Positions 25,229 to 34,182 of a stretch of DNA of 64,000 nt are shown one piece after another; the first letter of the stretch is position 1; each line of letters opens with the position of its first letter. The notes under the pieces are model-generated. The model saw nothing but the letters and a program-made list of their open reading frames with translations, searched no databases and had not been told where the DNA came from. Origin of the DNA: CAYSGX01 sp964518215 (GTDB lineage Bacteria; Bacteroidota; Bacteroidia; Chitinophagales; CAIOSU01). A program made the position numbers and the translations under genes. The stretch is from NCBI GenBank assembly GCA_964518215.1, contig CAZFFP010000008.1, positions 1 through 64,000 on the forward strand, given 5' to 3'.

Positions 25229-27535
25229 TCAAATCTTCACCATTCTCACTTCAATTCTTATATCTGTATTTCTGCCTTTATCATCGGTACACGAAATTTT
25301 TGTTTTTCCTTCCGTAGGAATAAAAAATATTTTGTCTTTTGCCGGAGTGGTTTTAAAGAAACGATTATTGATAAACCAATGCACCTGTTCCACATCGTTA
25401 GACACATCGCAACTCAGTTGAATCGGTTCGGGTGAATTTTTGTCAATGAGATATTCTAAACCGTGAATGGGCGAAGTGATTTTCGGACTGCCCGATTCAA
25501 ACATGGTTTCACATTGAGCATTATGCGGAGGAATGCGCTGATAAGGAATGCCCTGCGACTCAAAGTAAGTTTGCATTTCGGGAGCAATGACTTTATATAA
25601 TCGTTTTTTATAGCCGGTTGCCGGCACACAATTCATGCAGTAGGAAAACGATTCATCGGCAGCCAACAGCACTTCTTTCATGTGGTTGCAAACGCGCATG
25701 GTAGATGCTAACGGAATAAAATAATCCATAGTGGTGCTTTCGCAAAAATCATTCGGGAGCAACCCGCTTTCGGAGCAAACCAAACGGGCTTTACAATTTT
25801 CGGGCAAATCGAACCAATCGTTTTCGGGTTTGAGGTCTATGATATTGAATATTTTGAAAAGCAAAGGCGTGGCTATTTGTGCGCCATTAATATCGGGTGC
25901 GCCTATGCCCGAAAAATTGCCCACCCAAACTCCTACGGTATATTTTTTATTGTAACCCATACTCCAGGCATCTCTTCTTCCATAAGAAGTTCCGGTTTTC
26001 CATGCAATGCGCGGAGCATTTCTTCCCGCCTCCCATGATGCAGGCATATCGGGACGCTGAATTTTTGAAATTATTTCGGTAATCATAAAACTTGCTTCAG
26101 CAGAAAGTATAGCCGTTTCATTTTTCAAGGTATCACTTTGCATATACACCGGAACTTGAAATTTTCCCTTATTGGCAAACATGCTGAAAAGCGAAGTCAT
26201 TTCTTCGAGTGTAACTCCACACCCACCAAGAATCAAAGAAAGCCCAAGCTTCTCGCGGTCTTTTTTAATTTGCCTGAAATGACATTGCGAAAGTTTTTCT
26301 ATCAACTGCTCTTTACCCAAGCGGTGCAACATTTTCACGGCAGGAATATTCAGCGAGTTCATCAAGGCAAATTCCATAGTTACATTTCCATTGAATTTCT
26401 TGTCATAGTTTTCGGGGCGATAGCCGCCTATGTATGTCAGCACATCGGTGATGATTGTTTTTGGAGTAATAAGCCCCTCATCCATGCAAATGCCATATAA
26501 CAGAGGCTTCAACGTGCTGCCCGGTTGTCGCACTGCTCGCACACCATCCACCTGACCGCCATCTTCGTTATTATGAAAATCTGCCGAGCCGACATAAGTA
26601 ATCACCTTTCCTGTTTCATTTTCCATGACCACCACAGCCGCGTTTCTGATGCCCTGCATATAAATGCCTTTAATGTAATGCCGCACCAATATTTCTGTTT
26701 CAGATTGAAATTTCAGATTCAAATGCGTTTTTATCACCGCATCGTTACTACTGTTTTTCATTCTGATGGAAAAGTGTGGTGCCTGTTTGGGCGCATCGTG
26801 CCGCCAGCCATCAAAGTTTTCATTGAGTGCATCAGCAATTTCGTTTTCAGAAAATAATTTGTCTTTGCCGAACCTAAGCAACCATTTGTTTCGCTCCTGC
26901 ACTATCAAATCATTGTGCTTGCCCGGCACTAAGGAAGAAGGACGATTGGGAATAATAGAAAGTGCCGTTGCTTCAGCCAATGAAAGCAGTTCGGAAGATT
27001 TTTGCAGATAAATAATGGAAGCAGATTTGATGCCTTCGATATTGCTCCCGTAAGGAACCAGATTATAGTAAAGCTCTAAAATTTCGTCTTTAGAAAATTT
27101 CATTTCTAACTGTACCGCCCGAAACATTTCGATGAATTTGTTGCCATAGGTGCGGGGCTTAGGATGCAGCAAACGCGCCACCTGCATAGTGATGGTAGAT
27201 GCACCCGAAGTGCGTCTCATTTTAAAAGTATTCATTACTGCTGCCCGCACCAAAGCCAGCGGATTAATACCGAAGTGATAATAAAAGTATTTGTCTTCTT
27301 TGTAAAGCAAAGTTTTTTTGAGCACGGGTGAAATTTCATCAATGCCGGTTTTCATGCGCCATTTATCATCTGCCGCGAGAAACGCGTGAATTACATAACC
27401 ATCTTTATCTTCTACAATGGTAGAATAATGCACGTTTACTTTCAGCGGAAACAAAAGATGAAGCAATAGGAAAACGAACACCATCATAAGAAGTGTTATC
27501 AAAACATTCTTCGATATTTTTTTTAAAAAAACCAT
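25229..27535 (-). CDS. pbpC: penicillin-binding protein 1C
   Basis: This is a bifunctional peptidoglycan synthase of 768 residues. A single N-terminal membrane anchor (about 10-29) precedes the GT51 glycosyltransferase, with catalytic Glu80 in YKEDKYFYYHFGINP, GASTITMQVARLL (111-123) and ELYYNLVPYG. The transpeptidase has the acylation motif RQPGSTLKPL (Ser340), NSLNIPAVK, and KTGTSYG. A C-terminal BiPBP_C-like beta domain (about residue 660 onward, SPKITSPIHGLEYLID) is typical of PBP1C. I place the start at the ATG at 27535, since the 13 residues before it look dispensable. The alpha-2-macroglobulin often paired with pbpC is not in the window. Confidence 0.95.
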   Translation of the reverse strand: MVFLKKISKNVLITLLMMVFVFLLLHLLFPLKVNVHYSTIVEDKDGYVIHAFLAADDKWRMKTGIDEISPVLKKTLLYKEDKYFYYHFGINPLALVRAAVMNTFKMRRTSGASTITMQVARLLHPKPRTYGNKFIEMFRAVQLEMKFSKDEILELYYNLVPYGSNIEGIKSASIIYLQKSSELLSLAEATALSIIPNRPSSLVPGKHNDLIVQERNKWLLRFGKDKLFSENEIADALNENFDGWRHDAPKQAPHFSIRMKNSSNDAVIKTHLNLKFQSETEILVRHYIKGIYMQGIRNAAVVVMENETGKVITYVGSADFHNNEDGGQVDGVRAVRQPGSTLKPLLYGICMDEGLITPKTIITDVLTYIGGYRPENYDKKFNGNVTMEFALMNSLNIPAVKMLHRLGKEQLIEKLSQCHFRQIKKDREKLGLSLILGGCGVTLEEMTSLFSMFANKGKFQVPVYMQSDTLKNETAILSAEASFMITEIISKIQRPDMPASWEAGRNAPRIAWKTGTSYGRRDAWSMGYNKKYTVGVWVGNFSGIGAPDINGAQIATPLLFKIFNIIDLKPENDWFDLPENCKARLVCSESGLLPNDFCESTTMDYFIPLASTMRVCNHMKEVLLAADESFSYCMNCVPATGYKKRLYKVIAPEMQTYFESQGIPYQRIPPHNAQCETMFESGSPKITSPIHGLEYLIDKNSPEPIQLSCDVSNDVEQVHWFINNRFFKTTPAKDKIFFIPTEGKTKISCTDDKGRNTDIRIEVRMVKI

Positions 27536-27823
27536 ATGCAAAGAAACGATGGTATTGGCAAATTGATTATTCAAAAGTGTAGTTGTAAATATCTTTTATT
27601 TTAAAATGATGCAGATAAAATAATTTGTTGATTTACAAAGCGTTTTAAGGTGTTTGGTAACAATAAGCTTTCAATTAAGGCTCAAATGGATTTTTTATTA
27701 AAAATCAGAATTGTCAATATCATTAATTAAAAGTTAATGAGAAATTTTAAAGCATCAGTATTTTAACTCTTATACTGTTGGCAGGAAGTTTGTATTTTTT
27801 TTGCATAACCAAAATTTACCGTT

Positions 27824-28435
27824 ATGAAAAAGTTATTCTTTGTATTAATGGTAGTTGCTGCAATCGGGCTATCATTAAACCATGCTAAGGCGCAGGCATG
27901 GCAGAAAAATTCAAAAGTTTTATCATTAGGAATAGGCGCTTCAAGTTTTTATCATATTGACGACAGGTATTATTATTGGCATCCTGTTCATGGATATCCC
28001 CGACATTTAAGAGACAATAGATGGTATAGACCATTAACAGGGCAAGTTAATTTTCAGGGAGAATTCGGCATACATAAGTATGTAGGAATTGGATTCACTA
28101 CCGGATTTGGCGGCAGAAGCCGTTGGAATTATGGCTATTCAGGCGAAATGAATGTGCCCATTGGTTTTGTTTCCAATTTTCATTTTTACCAACTCATAGC
28201 CGATAAATCAGGAAAAAATATTCATGCCGACAAACTTGATATTTATTTCGGAGGAAGTTTGGGAAGCGGTGTTGCTTTTGTTTATTTCAGAGATAATGAA
28301 ACTCGTGTGGTGCCACTTGCATTCGGTGGATTTCACACAGGTATTCGTTATTACTTTACCGATAAGGTAGGTGTTAACGGAGAGTTTGGATGGGGAAAAA
28401 GTATCATCAATCTTGGATTTGCTTTTAAGATGTAA
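27824..28435 (+). CDS. putative outer-membrane beta-barrel protein
   Basis: This 203-residue exported protein belongs to no family I can name. Residues 1-24 form a Sec signal peptide (MKKLFFVLMVV to AKAQA). The rest alternates hydrophobic and polar residues with many aromatic and Gly residues (VLSLGIGASSFYHI, VGIGFTTGFGGR, LDIYFGGSLGSGVAF, FGGFHTGIRYYF) and ends in a Phe-rich strand (GFAFKM), the usual look of an eight-strand outer-membrane barrel. A good terminator follows. Barrel topology is inferred, not shown. Confidence 0.7.
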   Translation: MKKLFFVLMVVAAIGLSLNHAKAQAWQKNSKVLSLGIGASSFYHIDDRYYYWHPVHGYPRHLRDNRWYRPLTGQVNFQGEFGIHKYVGIGFTTGFGGRSRWNYGYSGEMNVPIGFVSNFHFYQLIADKSGKNIHADKLDIYFGGSLGSGVAFVYFRDNETRVVPLAFGGFHTGIRYYFTDKVGVNGEFGWGKSIINLGFAFKM

Positions 28436-28451
28436 TTCCGGAACAACTCTT

Positions 28452-28489
28452 AAAAATCCCGCGGCAATTTTGTTGCGGGATTTTTTTTC
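28452..28489 (+). terminator. Rho-independent terminator after the barrel gene
   Basis: The stem arms AATCCCGC (28455-28462) and GCGGGATT (28475-28482) enclose a 12-base loop and are followed by a run of eight T (28481-28488). The spacing to the stop codon at 28435 is right for the 27824 gene. Confidence 0.85.
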
Positions 28490-28622
28490 AATCAAACTAT
28501 ATGAACAGCGAAGCTTACATTCCAAAAAGTATTTTCAACATTTTACAATAAATACTTTGCAATTCACTTGTATATCGTTACAGAATGCTGATTTTTGCAC
28601 TTTCATTTTTTAAACCCCCATT

Positions 28623-29216
28623 ATGCTTTTTGTTCAAGAATCAACATTGCCCGGCTCGGGAAAAGGACTATTTACTGACACCGCATTTAAAAAGGGCGAT
28701 AAGATTTGTGAATACGAAGGCGAGTATGTTACCTGGAAAGAGTGTCAGCGCAGATGCGATGAAGGTGAATTGCACAGAGCTTCCTACTTCTTTTACATTA
28801 ACAGCCAAAATTGCATTGATGCCTATCCTCAATTCGATTCTTTAGCCCGCTATGCTAATGATGCCAAAGGTTTTTCGCGCATCAAAGGCATTAATAATAA
28901 TGCCGAATATCAGATTATCAAGAAAGTGCCATACATCGTTGCCACCAAAAGTATTCCTGCCGGCAGCGAAATTTTTGTTTCCTACGGAAAAGAATATTGG
29001 GATGCCATGAAAGAGTTGGTGAAGGACGAACCCGAAACAACGGAACAAAAACATCTCAATGGCAAAAACGGACATGCTTTGAACGGACACGCTAAAAATG
29101 GTCATTCCAAAAACGGTCATGATTTGAACGGGCACACTAAAAACGGAAATGCTAAAAATGGCAAACATTTGAATGGTTCGGCTAAAACCAAAAAACCTGC
29201 GGCAGTTTCAAAATAA
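28623..29216 (+). CDS. SET-domain protein lysine methyltransferase with KNGH repeat tail
   Basis: The 197-residue protein starts with a compact SET domain (residues 1-130). The first SAM-binding motif is STLPGSGKGLF (7-17), the second is the NDA/RINN-type block LARYANDAKG plus GINNN (74-93), and the third is AGSEIFVSYGKEYW (113-126) with the catalytic Tyr121. SET enzymes methylate protein lysines, so a protein target is likely. Residues 143-190 are unlike the SET domain: about eight pentapeptides of the form (K/L)NG(H/N/K/S)x, rich in Lys, His, Asn and Gly, then a basic KTKKPAAVSK end. The target is unknown. The gene is free-standing. Confidence 0.85.
   Translation: MLFVQESTLPGSGKGLFTDTAFKKGDKICEYEGEYVTWKECQRRCDEGELHRASYFFYINSQNCIDAYPQFDSLARYANDAKGFSRIKGINNNAEYQIIKKVPYIVATKSIPAGSEIFVSYGKEYWDAMKELVKDEPETTEQKHLNGKNGHALNGHAKNGHSKNGHDLNGHTKNGNAKNGKHLNGSAKTKKPAAVSK
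29049..29180 (+). repeat. 15-base tandem repeats coding the KNGH tail
   Basis: These are degenerate 15-base units of the type aaaaacggacatgct, repeated about eight times within the SET-domain gene. They encode NGHxK-like pentapeptides (HALNGHAKNGHSKNGH and continuing). The unit length keeps the frame, so copy number can change without killing the gene. Confidence 0.8.
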
Positions 29217-29221
29217 TTTTT

Positions 29222-29710
29222 TCAAAATACTTTCTTGAGGCGCTCTACAATTTCAAGCGCAGCCGGACATACCAACGTGTTTTTGTAAGTCAGTTCGGTA
29301 ATTTGATAAAACCGTTTCCGGTCGGTGTGCGGGTATTCGCGGCAGGCAGCAGGACGATGCTCATACACCATGCAATAATTTTCGGCATCTAAGAAAGGGC
29401 AGGGGGCTTCATTCAGCACATAATCCTTGTCTTCATCAATATGCAAATATTGCTCAATGAATTTTCCCGGTTTAATTTTCAAATGTTTGGCTAAGCGTTC
29501 AATATCTTTTTGGTAAAAAATAGGGCTGGTGGTTTTGCAGCAATTCGCACATTGCAGGCAATCGGTTTCTGCAAATACCTCCTCATGAATTTCATGCACG
29601 GTATCGTCTAAATTTTTCGGGCGGCTTTTATTAAGTTGACTCAGAAATTTTTTATTGGCTGCCGAAAGTTGTTTCGATTTGGCTTTGAATTTTTCGAGGT
29701 TGATTTCCAT
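29222..29710 (-). CDS. YkgJ family cysteine cluster protein
   Basis: This 162-residue cytoplasmic protein carries a zinc or iron-sulfur-type cysteine cluster: CLQCANCC near residues 51-58, then CPFLDAENYCMVYEHRPAACREYP in the second half. The pattern is the UPF0153/YkgJ signature. Its biochemical role is not established for the family. I use the ATG at 29710; an ATG four codons earlier (29722) is also possible. It is convergent with the SET-domain gene. Confidence 0.85.
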   Translation of the reverse strand: MEINLEKFKAKSKQLSAANKKFLSQLNKSRPKNLDDTVHEIHEEVFAETDCLQCANCCKTTSPIFYQKDIERLAKHLKIKPGKFIEQYLHIDEDKDYVLNEAPCPFLDAENYCMVYEHRPAACREYPHTDRKRFYQITELTYKNTLVCPAALEIVERLKKVF

Positions 29711-29856
29711 CTGAATGGTCAAAAAATGTGCTGTAGAATTTTTATTCGATGCAAAGATGCGCCAACTTAATGCAACTTATAAATTCATTTTTACACGTAT
29801 AAATCCGTTGAATCACTCATTTCGGGCTATTTTCGCATTTCAATTTATTTTCTACG

Positions 29857-31548
29857 ATGCTTTTCAATAGCAATACCTTCAAAAACATAGCCCGGATGCG
29901 CGAAATCATTATGATTCTCGTGAAATACGGTTTTGAAGATGTCATTGCCAACTCCACCATGCGCAATTTTGTGCCCGAGCGCACCCGCCTTTCGTGGATG
30001 CGAAAAAATCGTCCCGCCCTCGATTATTCGCGCTATGAACGGGTAAGAATGGCAGCCGAAGAATTGGGACCCACTTTTGTAAAACTGGCTCAGGTGCTGA
30101 GCAATCGCCCCGATATTTTGCCCGATACGCTCATCAAAGAACTTGAAAAACTTCAGGACAAAGTGCCCCCTTTCGATTCTGCCAAATCGAGAGAAATAAT
30201 TGAGCGCGAAACAGGTAAAAAAATTGAAGAACTGTTCGATGAGTTTCAGGATAAACCCATCGCTTCTGCTTCCATTGGGCAGGTGCATAAGGCGCGCCTC
30301 AAAACCGGTGAATGGGTGGTGATTAAAGTGCAACGTCCGGGAGTGGAAGAAACCATACATTTAGACCTATCCATTCTGAAAGAAGCCGTAAAACGCACCG
30401 AGCGTTACCTCAAACGCGAAGGCATCAACAATGCCGATGATGTGGTGGCAACTTTTGAGCGCAGCATGTTGAAAGAGTTAGATTATGAAAATGAAGGAAG
30501 AAATTTAGAGCGCTTCAGAAAAACTTATTTGAGCTTTAAAAACTTTTACATTCCTAAGGTTTATAAAGAATACACCACTCCAAGGGTATTGGTGATGGAG
30601 TATGTATCGGGATGCAAAATTTCAGATATAAGACAAATTAAAGCATGGGGGCTGAATCCCGAAAAAGTAGCATTGAATGGATTTGATATTTACCTCACAC
30701 AGATTTTTGAATTCGGATATTTTCATGCCGACCCGCATCCGGGCAATGTGTTGGTGCGTCAGGATGGCGTGATATGTCTGCTCGATTTTGGTATGATAGG
30801 TCAACTGATGCCCAAAGACAAATTGAATTTTGCCGGTGTGTTTGTGAGCATGGCGCGTCAGGATGCCAAGCAAATGGCTTATTACATGAAAAAATTAGCC
30901 ATTGAAGACGAAATACACGACATGCGTTTGTTCGAATATGATTTGAACGAAATTATAGAAGACTACGCCACACTCGATATTAGCGAAGGAAGTTTGGCAG
31001 ACATGACGCAACGCCTGCAAAAGCTCATGTTTATTTACCAGATAAAAGTGCCGAGCGGTGTGTTTTTGGTGTTTAGGGCATTGGCAATTCTGGAGGGCAT
31101 TGGCAAGCAACTTTATCCCGAAATGCAAACCTACGAGCATGTAAAACCTTTTGGTTTCAGAATACTGAAAGAACAATTCAAGCCGAAAAATGTGGTGGAC
31201 GAATTGTCGTTTCAGTTTAACCAAATAGCAAATTTTGTCAACACATTTCCATCAGAGGTTCGCAGTATTATTACAAAAACCACCAAAGGCAAGCTGCATT
31301 TTGAGGTAGAGCTTCAGGGTTACGGTTATCTATTGAAAAAAATGGACAGCGTTACCAACCGTATGGCGCTGACCTATATCATCATGGCGCTTATTATCGG
31401 CTCGTCTATTGTTGCCACCGCCAATTTTCCCGGCATTGAGCGCACCTATTTCGGCTTGCCAAAACTGAGTTTTTTCGGTTTTACAGCAGCAAGCGGATTG
31501 GGTGTTATTCTGCTGTATCTCATTCTGCGAATCAGGAAATACAAATAA
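29857..31548 (+). CDS. ABC1/UbiB (AarF) family protein kinase-like protein
   Basis: This atypical kinase of 563 residues is membrane-tethered at its C-terminus. The kinase-like core includes PTFVKLAQVLSNRPD (residues 72-86), the Ala-rich nucleotide loop ASASIGQVHKARL, DYENEGRNLERF, the catalytic-loop pattern FHADPHPGNVLV and LLDFGMIGQL. Two hydrophobic segments lie near the end (about 507-527 and 537-558). Family members support quinone biosynthesis; menaquinone genes menB and menD are in this window but 15 kb away. The KxGQ motif reads KLAQ here (Ala78 in place of Gly), which is unusual and noted separately. Confidence 0.9.
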   Translation: MLFNSNTFKNIARMREIIMILVKYGFEDVIANSTMRNFVPERTRLSWMRKNRPALDYSRYERVRMAAEELGPTFVKLAQVLSNRPDILPDTLIKELEKLQDKVPPFDSAKSREIIERETGKKIEELFDEFQDKPIASASIGQVHKARLKTGEWVVIKVQRPGVEETIHLDLSILKEAVKRTERYLKREGINNADDVVATFERSMLKELDYENEGRNLERFRKTYLSFKNFYIPKVYKEYTTPRVLVMEYVSGCKISDIRQIKAWGLNPEKVALNGFDIYLTQIFEFGYFHADPHPGNVLVRQDGVICLLDFGMIGQLMPKDKLNFAGVFVSMARQDAKQMAYYMKKLAIEDEIHDMRLFEYDLNEIIEDYATLDISEGSLADMTQRLQKLMFIYQIKVPSGVFLVFRALAILEGIGKQLYPEMQTYEHVKPFGFRILKEQFKPKNVVDELSFQFNQIANFVNTFPSEVRSIITKTTKGKLHFEVELQGYGYLLKKMDSVTNRMALTYIIMALIIGSSIVATANFPGIERTYFGLPKLSFFGFTAASGLGVILLYLILRIRKYK

Positions 31549-31598
31549 TTTTTGGCGATATTCCTCTGCCGGAATTGAAAAAAGATTGGCTTCGGCTC

Positions 31599-31630
31599 TT
31601 GCCAATATGAAATCGAAATATGTATATTTG
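31599..31630 (+). promoter_or_regulatory. predicted promoter of the tRNA-Gly gene
   Basis: TATATTTG (31623-31630) matches the Bacteroidota -7 consensus exactly. TTG at 31599-31601 is a fair -33 element with a 21-base spacer. Transcription would start close to the mature 5' end of the tRNA at 31641. Confidence 0.6.
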
Positions 31631-31640
31631 CACTCCTCAA

Positions 31641-31713
31641 GCGGGAGTAGCTCAGTTGGTAGAGCGTAACCTTGCCAAGGTTAAGGTCGCGAGTTCGAGA
31701 CTCGTCTCCCGCT
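31641..31713 (+). tRNA. tRNA-Gly (anticodon GCC)
   Basis: A full cloverleaf can be drawn: acceptor GCGGGAG/CTCCCGC, D-arm GCTCAGTTGGTAGAGC, anticodon stem TAACC/GGTTA with loop TTGCCAA (anticodon GCC), a five-base variable region, and T-arm GCGAG-TTCGAGA-CTCGT. The discriminator base is T, as in bacterial tRNA-Gly. CCA is not encoded. A terminator follows at once. Confidence 0.97.
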
Positions 31714-31727
31714 CATAAAAAGCAAAA

Positions 31728-31755
31728 AACCCTTCAGGATTTGAAGGGTTTTTTT
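31728..31755. terminator. bidirectional Rho-independent terminator
   Basis: AACCCTTCA (31728-31736) pairs with TGAAGGGTT (31742-31750) around a five-base loop. It has a T-run on the plus strand and an A-run on the other side, so it can end both the tRNA transcript and the opposing ABC-F gene transcript. Confidence 0.85.
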
Positions 31756-31774
31756 ATGTCATAAATTTTGAAAG

Positions 31775-33709
31775 TCAACTTCCCACCTTCTCCAACTGCT
31801 CGCTCAGGCTTTCCCATTCGTGCATGGCTTTTTCCTGTTGCAATTTCAGCGTTTCGTATTTTGAAAAATAGTCGGGGTCTTTGCTGAGTTCCTGAAATTT
31901 TTCCGGGTCTTTCAGTTGTGCTTCTATTCCGGCAATTTCATTATCCAAACGACTCACTTCCTCTTCGGCTTTGTTCACCGCGTTTTTCAAACGTTTCAGT
32001 TCTTTTTCTGCTTCTTTATTATTGTCGGAAGATTTTTCAGCGCCATTGCTTTTAGGTTTTTCGGCAGCGGCTTTCTTTTCTTTTTCCAGTTCTAAAGCAC
32101 GGAAATTTTCCACCTGCTTTTTATCCAAAAATTCATAGATATCGCCAATATGTTCCTTAATGCCTACGGGAGTAAATTCAAACACCTTGTTGGTGAGTCC
32201 TTGCAAAAACTCGCGGTCATGCGAAACCACGATAATGGTTCCTTCAAAATTCTGCATGGCTTGTTTCAACACATCTTTGGCTATCATATCCAAGTGATTG
32301 GTAGGCTCGTCAAGTATGAGAAAATTTAAAGGTTGCAGCAGCAATTTCGCCATTGCCAGGCGCGATTTTTCACCACCGCTCAGCACCTTCACTTTTTTAT
32401 ACACATCATCGCCACTGAACAGAAAAGCTCCCAGCAAGGTGCGTAAATTTCCTTCATAGTTGCCGGGTGCCGAATTTTCCATTTCCTCCAAAACAGAATT
32501 TTTCGGATGCAGATTTTCTGTTTGGTGCTGCGCATAGTAGCCCATCATTACATTGTGTCCGAGTTTCACCGTTCCATCGCAGGTAAGGTCGCCTGCAATG
32601 ATGCGCGAAAGGGTGGTTTTGCCCATGCCGTTTTTCCCCACAAAAGCAATTTTATCGCCCCGGTCTATTTCAAAATTCATGTTTTTAATCACCTGCTTTT
32701 CGCCATATGATTTTGAAACATCTTTACCCGAAACTACCGTAATGCCGCTGGTGGGAGCTTTCGGAAAACGAATGCGCATAGCCGAAACATCTTCCGATTC
32801 GATTTCGATGCGGTCCATTTTGTCTAATTTCTTGATGAGCGACTGCGCAAAACTCGCCTTCGATGCCTTTGCCCGGAAACGGTCAATATTTCGCTGTATT
32901 TGCGCTATTTCGCGCTCCTGATTTTTTTGCGCGGCTACCAGCATTTCTCTTCTTTCCACCCGCATCGCCACATACTTGCTGTAGCTCACTTTATAATCTT
33001 CAATATCGCCCATAGCCACTTCGATGGTGCGGTTGGTGATGGCATCTAAAAAAGCACGGTCGTGCGATACGAGCATAATCGCTCCCGGATATTCTTTCAG
33101 AAAACCTTCTAACCAAGTTACCGATTCAATATCTAAGTGGTTGGTGGGTTCGTCCAACAGCAGTAAGCTGGGTTTGCTCAAAAGAATTTTTGCCAATTCT
33201 ACACGCATTTGCCAGCCTCCGCTAAAACTGCTCATGGGTTTTTCAAAATCTGCCGAAGAAAATCCCAGCCCTTTCAATACTTTTTCAATTTGCTCTTCGA
33301 GTGTATAACCGCCTAAGTTGTTGAGTTGCTGTTCTTTTTCATGGTAGCGATTAATCAACTCCATATAGCTGTCGCTCTCATAGTCGGTGCGGGTTTCCAT
33401 TTCGTGCTGCAACACCTGCAATTCTTGCTCTATGCGCAATACATTGTCGAAAGCCGTGCGGGTTTCTTCATACACCGACTTTTCCGAATCGGAGTGCAGT
33501 TCCTGCGGAAGATAACCAATGGTAGTATCCTTGGGCATGGAATAATCAAACACATCGGCTTTCTGAATGCCTTTGATTACTTTGAGTAAAGTAGATTTCC
33601 CGGCACCGTTGCGCCCCACTAAACCTATTTTGTCTGTTTCGTTAATTCTGAAAGAAACTTCATCGAACATTACCCTGCCGCCAAAGTGCAGAGTGAGATT
33701 GGTAATCAT
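31775..33709 (-). CDS. ABC-F family ATPase
   Basis: This is a soluble tandem ATP-binding-cassette protein (about 644 residues, no membrane segments) of the ABC-F class that acts on ribosomes. The first cassette has GRNGAGKST, then SGGWQMRVELAKILL and LLLLDEPTNHLD; the second has GKNGMGKTT, LSGGEKSRLAMAKLLL and LILDEPTNHLD. The charged inter-cassette linker (VERREMLVAAQKNQEREIAQ) and a coiled-coil C-terminus (ELKRLKNAVNKAEEEVSRL) resemble the YheS/Uup branch. Two ATGs (33709, 33715) are near-equal starts. It is not an exporter. Antibiotic-resistance or housekeeping translation roles cannot be separated here. Confidence 0.93.
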   Translation of the reverse strand: MITNLTLHFGGRVMFDEVSFRINETDKIGLVGRNGAGKSTLLKVIKGIQKADVFDYSMPKDTTIGYLPQELHSDSEKSVYEETRTAFDNVLRIEQELQVLQHEMETRTDYESDSYMELINRYHEKEQQLNNLGGYTLEEQIEKVLKGLGFSSADFEKPMSSFSGGWQMRVELAKILLSKPSLLLLDEPTNHLDIESVTWLEGFLKEYPGAIMLVSHDRAFLDAITNRTIEVAMGDIEDYKVSYSKYVAMRVERREMLVAAQKNQEREIAQIQRNIDRFRAKASKASFAQSLIKKLDKMDRIEIESEDVSAMRIRFPKAPTSGITVVSGKDVSKSYGEKQVIKNMNFEIDRGDKIAFVGKNGMGKTTLSRIIAGDLTCDGTVKLGHNVMMGYYAQHQTENLHPKNSVLEEMENSAPGNYEGNLRTLLGAFLFSGDDVYKKVKVLSGGEKSRLAMAKLLLQPLNFLILDEPTNHLDMIAKDVLKQAMQNFEGTIIVVSHDREFLQGLTNKVFEFTPVGIKEHIGDIYEFLDKKQVENFRALELEKEKKAAAEKPKSNGAEKSSDNNKEAEKELKRLKNAVNKAEEEVSRLDNEIAGIEAQLKDPEKFQELSKDPDYFSKYETLKLQQEKAMHEWESLSEQLEKVGS

Positions 33710-33801
33710 TATCATGGTGCAAAAATACATCCCCGATTTGAATTGTGTTTTTCAATGTGAAATTTGGGGTAACTTACAGCCTTTAATTAATAATAATCAA
33801 C

Positions 33802-34158
33802 ATGTCAAAAACATCAGAAATCGTTTTCCGCATTGAATTAGACGAGCAGAAACTTCCTGAAAAAATTTCGTGGAAAGCCAGCGACTCGCCCGATGAACAG
33901 TGGAGTGGCGCTAAAAGCATTATGCTTTCGATTTGGGACCATGAAGATGCCAATACACTGAGGGTGGACCTTTGGACCAAAGACCTTCGGGTGGATGAAA
34001 TGGACCAGCATTTTTTTCAAACTCTCATGACGATGTCTGAAACGTATCAGCGCGCTACCAATAACAGTTTTATTGTGAACGAAATGAAAAGTTTTTGCAG
34101 CCGCATGGCTCAGAAAATTTCGGAAGAAGAAGAAATAAAACGCCCATCTCAGGGCTGA
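33802..34158 (+). CDS. gldC: gliding motility protein GldC
   Basis: The 118-residue product matches GldC, a small protein found in gliding Bacteroidota. Recognisable positions are EIVFRIELDEQKLPEKISW near the start, AKSIMLSIWDHEDANTLRVDLWTKDLRVDEM (residues 36-66) and FFQTLMTMSETYQRAT (70-85). GldC is associated with GldB in known gliders but has no defined enzymatic activity. No other gld or spr machinery gene is in the window. With several T9SS cargoes present it fits a gliding or T9SS-competent organism. Confidence 0.93.
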   Translation: MSKTSEIVFRIELDEQKLPEKISWKASDSPDEQWSGAKSIMLSIWDHEDANTLRVDLWTKDLRVDEMDQHFFQTLMTMSETYQRATNNSFIVNEMKSFCSRMAQKISEEEEIKRPSQG

Positions 34159-34182
34159 TTTGAGGCAGACAATCATGTTGTT

